Source: JBKHDT01 sp046541195 (GTDB taxonomy: Bacteria > Pseudomonadota > Gammaproteobacteria > Halothiobacillales > Halothiobacillaceae). Taken from it: DNA of 52,722 bases. The notes under the pieces were generated by a model that saw nothing but the letters and a program-made list of their open reading frames with translations, did not search any database and was not told the DNA's origin. Location: the NCBI GenBank assembly GCA_046541195.1, contig JBKHDT010000011.1, positions 1-52,722 of the forward strand. The letters are read 5' to 3'. A program made the translations under genes and the position numbers. Positions 50,901 through 52,722 of the stretch are shown piece by piece (position 1 is the first letter of the stretch; each line of letters begins with the position of its first letter).

Positions 50901-51905
50901 ATGAGCACCGTTCAACGCGACCGGCTGATCGATCAATGGGTCCGCCAGGACCTGGGACTGAATCCGGTTGGACCCATCGCGCCGGCCAGCTCGGATGCGA
51001 GCTTCCGCCGGTATCTTCGCCTGCGCCTGCCCGGGCGGAGCCTCATCGTCATGGACGCGCCGCCACAACACGAGGATGTGCGGCCATTCATCGCGGTGGC
51101 AAAGCTCCTGGCCGAGGCCGGCGTCCGCGTTCCCCGCATTCACGAGGCTGACGAGGAGCGCGGGCTGCTGCTGCTGGAAGACTTCGGCGATCGCCACATG
51201 CTCGCCGCCCTGCTTCACGAAGACCGAACCGCCAGGGAGTTGCGTTACCGGGAAGCCCTCGACACGTTGCTGCGCATCCGCTGCAGCGACGCCAGCTCGC
51301 TGCCAGCCTATGATGCCAGCCGGCTGACGAGCGAAATGAGCCTGTACACTGAGTGGTATCTGGGCCAACACCTGCAGGTTGCCCTGAGCGAGGAAGAACA
51401 GGGCATCCTGCAAGATGGCTTCGACCGCATCCTGTGCGTGGTGCTGGAGCAGCCACCCGGCTTCGTCCACCGGGACTACCACGCCCGAAACCTGATGGCA
51501 CCCGACGACGGCCTGGGACCCGGGGTACTCGACTTTCAGGACGCGGTCGGCGGCGGCGTGACCTATGACCTGGCCTCGCTGCTGCGCGACAGCTATTTCG
51601 AACTCGACGAGCCGGCGGTCGACGGCCTTATCCAGCACTTTCACCGCAGGTGGCAACAGCGCGCCATCGAGCCAGCCGTGGATCTGTCGGACTTTCGCCG
51701 CTGGTTCGACCACACCGCCGCCCAGCGGCACCTCAAGGTGCTGGGGATCTTCGCACGCCTGTCGCACCGCGACGGCAAGCATGGATACCTGCCGGACCTC
51801 CCCCGCACCCACCGCAACCTGCTGCGGTCGCTCGCCCCGTGGCCGGAGCTGGGCCATTTTCGTGCGCTCGTCGCCCGCCATTCCCCGAAGGCAGAACGTC
51901 CATGA
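50901..51905 (+). CDS. amgK: Cell-wall sugar anomeric kinase AmgK
   Basis: AmgK phosphorylates N-acetylmuramate (and N-acetylglucosamine) at the anomeric hydroxyl in wall recycling. The 334-residue protein is of the APH kinase fold: ASFRRYLRLRL, LLLLEDFGDRHML, FVHRDYHARNLM (catalytic HRD) and VLDFQDAVGGGVTYDLASLL. It overlaps murU as ATGA. The divergent persulfide dioxygenase gene is 105 bp away. Confidence 0.93.
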   Translation: MSTVQRDRLIDQWVRQDLGLNPVGPIAPASSDASFRRYLRLRLPGRSLIVMDAPPQHEDVRPFIAVAKLLAEAGVRVPRIHEADEERGLLLLEDFGDRHMLAALLHEDRTARELRYREALDTLLRIRCSDASSLPAYDASRLTSEMSLYTEWYLGQHLQVALSEEEQGILQDGFDRILCVVLEQPPGFVHRDYHARNLMAPDDGLGPGVLDFQDAVGGGVTYDLASLLRDSYFELDEPAVDGLIQHFHRRWQQRAIEPAVDLSDFRRWFDHTAAQRHLKVLGIFARLSHRDGKHGYLPDLPRTHRNLLRSLAPWPELGHFRALVARHSPKAERP

Positions 51906-52588
51906 ACGCCATGATCCTGGCCGCAGGCCGCGGCGAGCGGATGCGCCCCCTCACCGACCACTGCCCCAAACCGATGTTGCCGGTGCGCGGCAAGCCGTTG
52001 ATGGCCTACCACGTGGAGCGCCTCGCTTCGGCCGGCATCAAGCGCATCATCATCAACCTCGCGCACCTGGGCGCGCAGATCGAATCACATTTCGGTGATG
52101 GCGCCCGATACGGCGTGCAGATCAGGTATTCGCACGAAAGCACCGCACTGGAGACGGCCGGGGGAATCCGCAAGGCGCTCGATCTGCTCGGAAAAGACCC
52201 CTTTCTGGTCGTCAACGGGGATATCTTCACCGATTACCCCTTTACCCGCCTGATCTCTGCCCAAGACACCCAGCCTGCACACCTCGTACTGACGAAGAAT
52301 CCGGCCCACAACCCGACGGGTGACTTTCATTGCACTGACGCGGGCAGGCTCGTCCCCGTCAACAAGACGCAACCCCCGGACCCTGACGCGCCGGGCTTTA
52401 CCTTCACCGGCATTGCACGTTACGCGCCCGAGCTGTTCCAGAACCTGCCGCCTGAACACCATGAACCACTCGCTCCCCTGTTGAACCGCTGGGCCCGGGA
52501 GGGCCTCCTCAGTGGCGAGATCCACACCGGACGCTGGGCCGATGTCGGGACGCCCCAGCGCTTGCGCGAACTCAACGAAACCACCTGA
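51902..52588 (+). CDS. murU: Sugar-1-phosphate uridylyltransferase MurU
   Basis: MurU makes UDP-MurNAc from MurNAc-1-phosphate, completing the bypass that feeds recycled wall sugar into synthesis and avoids fosfomycin-sensitive MurA. The 228-residue nucleotidyltransferase has MILAAGRGERMRPLT (nucleotide loop), KPMLPVRGKPLMAYHVE, ETAGGIRKALDLLGKDPF, VVNGDIFTDYPF (metal Asp) and WADVGTPQRL at the end. It follows amgK by ATGA. With mpl at 46999-48369 it gives sugar and peptide recycling in the same region. Confidence 0.93.
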   Translation: MNAMILAAGRGERMRPLTDHCPKPMLPVRGKPLMAYHVERLASAGIKRIIINLAHLGAQIESHFGDGARYGVQIRYSHESTALETAGGIRKALDLLGKDPFLVVNGDIFTDYPFTRLISAQDTQPAHLVLTKNPAHNPTGDFHCTDAGRLVPVNKTQPPDPDAPGFTFTGIARYAPELFQNLPPEHHEPLAPLLNRWAREGLLSGEIHTGRWADVGTPQRLRELNETT

Positions 52589-52722
52589 CGACTGTACGCG
52601 CGCTGGCAGGCGTGCGGTTCTGGCAGGACGCTTGTGCCTTCGCTGGTTTTGCTGGGGCGGGTTTGGGGGCAATCGGTTGTATTGGTGTGTATTTTTTGGT
52701 TGTTGAACAAGGAGAAACCCCC
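52589..52722. other. G/T-rich terminal segment with ribosome-binding site
   Basis: After murU the last 134 bp turn markedly G/T-rich (GGGGCGGGTTTGGGGGCAAT, TATTGGTGTGTATTTTTTGG) and the window stops after AACAAGGAGAAACCCCC. AAGGAG is a good ribosome-binding site, so a plus-strand gene probably starts within a few bases past the end. Confidence 0.5.

Overview
The window is high-GC, gene-dense bacterial DNA with no rRNA, tRNA, CRISPR array, prophage or complete insertion sequence that I can recognise. Gene content (FeoABC, RlmJ, SlyD, BolA, UbiX, Mpl, AmgK/MurU, PilVWX minor pilins, Pom-type motor genes, a sulfide:quinone reductase-like gene with a persulfide dioxygenase) fits a motile, sulfide-handling gammaproteobacterium, most likely of the Chromatiales/Ectothiorhodospiraceae type. 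That placement is inference from gene content, not from a marker tree.

Layout. 1-260 is the 5' end of a GAF-domain gene. 398-8496 (minus strand) is a chemotaxis operon in transcription order: small receptor, cheY, STAS protein, cheA, receptor, cheW, cheR, cheB. 8736-11016 is a NarL-type response regulator and its PAS histidine kinase. 11363-16466 is a type IV pilus region: a major-pilin-like gene diverging from fimT-pilW-pilX-pilV. 16664-22089 holds an HDOD protein, a BolA protein, a PAS-GGDEF-EAL protein, a sugar kinase fused to a Rieske domain, and a phosphoesterase. 22500-24229 is rlmJ-pxpC, followed by about 720 bp with no convincing gene but with a G-quadruplex repeat.

The most distinctive part is 24953-34777. 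On the minus strand an eight-gene cluster encodes a P1B-type ATPase with an unusual SCA membrane motif, two small HMA-like proteins, a membrane-anchored ferritin-like protein, and four small proteins with glycine-zipper or short hydrophobic segments, two of them with long Pro/Gly-rich N-termini. It lies divergently beside a feoABC operon for ferrous iron uptake. I read it as a ferrosome-type (Fez) iron-storage organelle cluster with extra putative structural components. The feo operon also carries a fourth, uncharacterised gene with M14/AstE-like metal-site motifs.

34835-39209 (minus strand) holds lolD, a LolC/E permease, a DUF4124 protein, coaX and birA. 39937-41570 is a motA/motB pair, bracketed by inverted copies of an intergenic repeat. 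41783-50795 (minus strand) is a run of tightly packed housekeeping genes: M61 peptidase, slyD, AEC permease, thioredoxin, LON-domain protein, ubiX, mpl, a membrane protein, and the SQR-like/persulfide dioxygenase pair. 50901-52588 is amgK-murU for peptidoglycan sugar salvage. The last 130 bases are unusually G/T-rich and end in a ribosome-binding-site-like sequence for a gene beyond the window.

Many neighbours overlap by ATGA (cheW/cheR/cheB, pilW/pilX, rlmJ/pxpC, feoA/feoB, feoC/next, coaX/birA, slyD/M61, LON/ubiX, SQR/PDO, amgK/murU), which indicates translational coupling. A degenerate dispersed repeat sits in at least four intergenic gaps.
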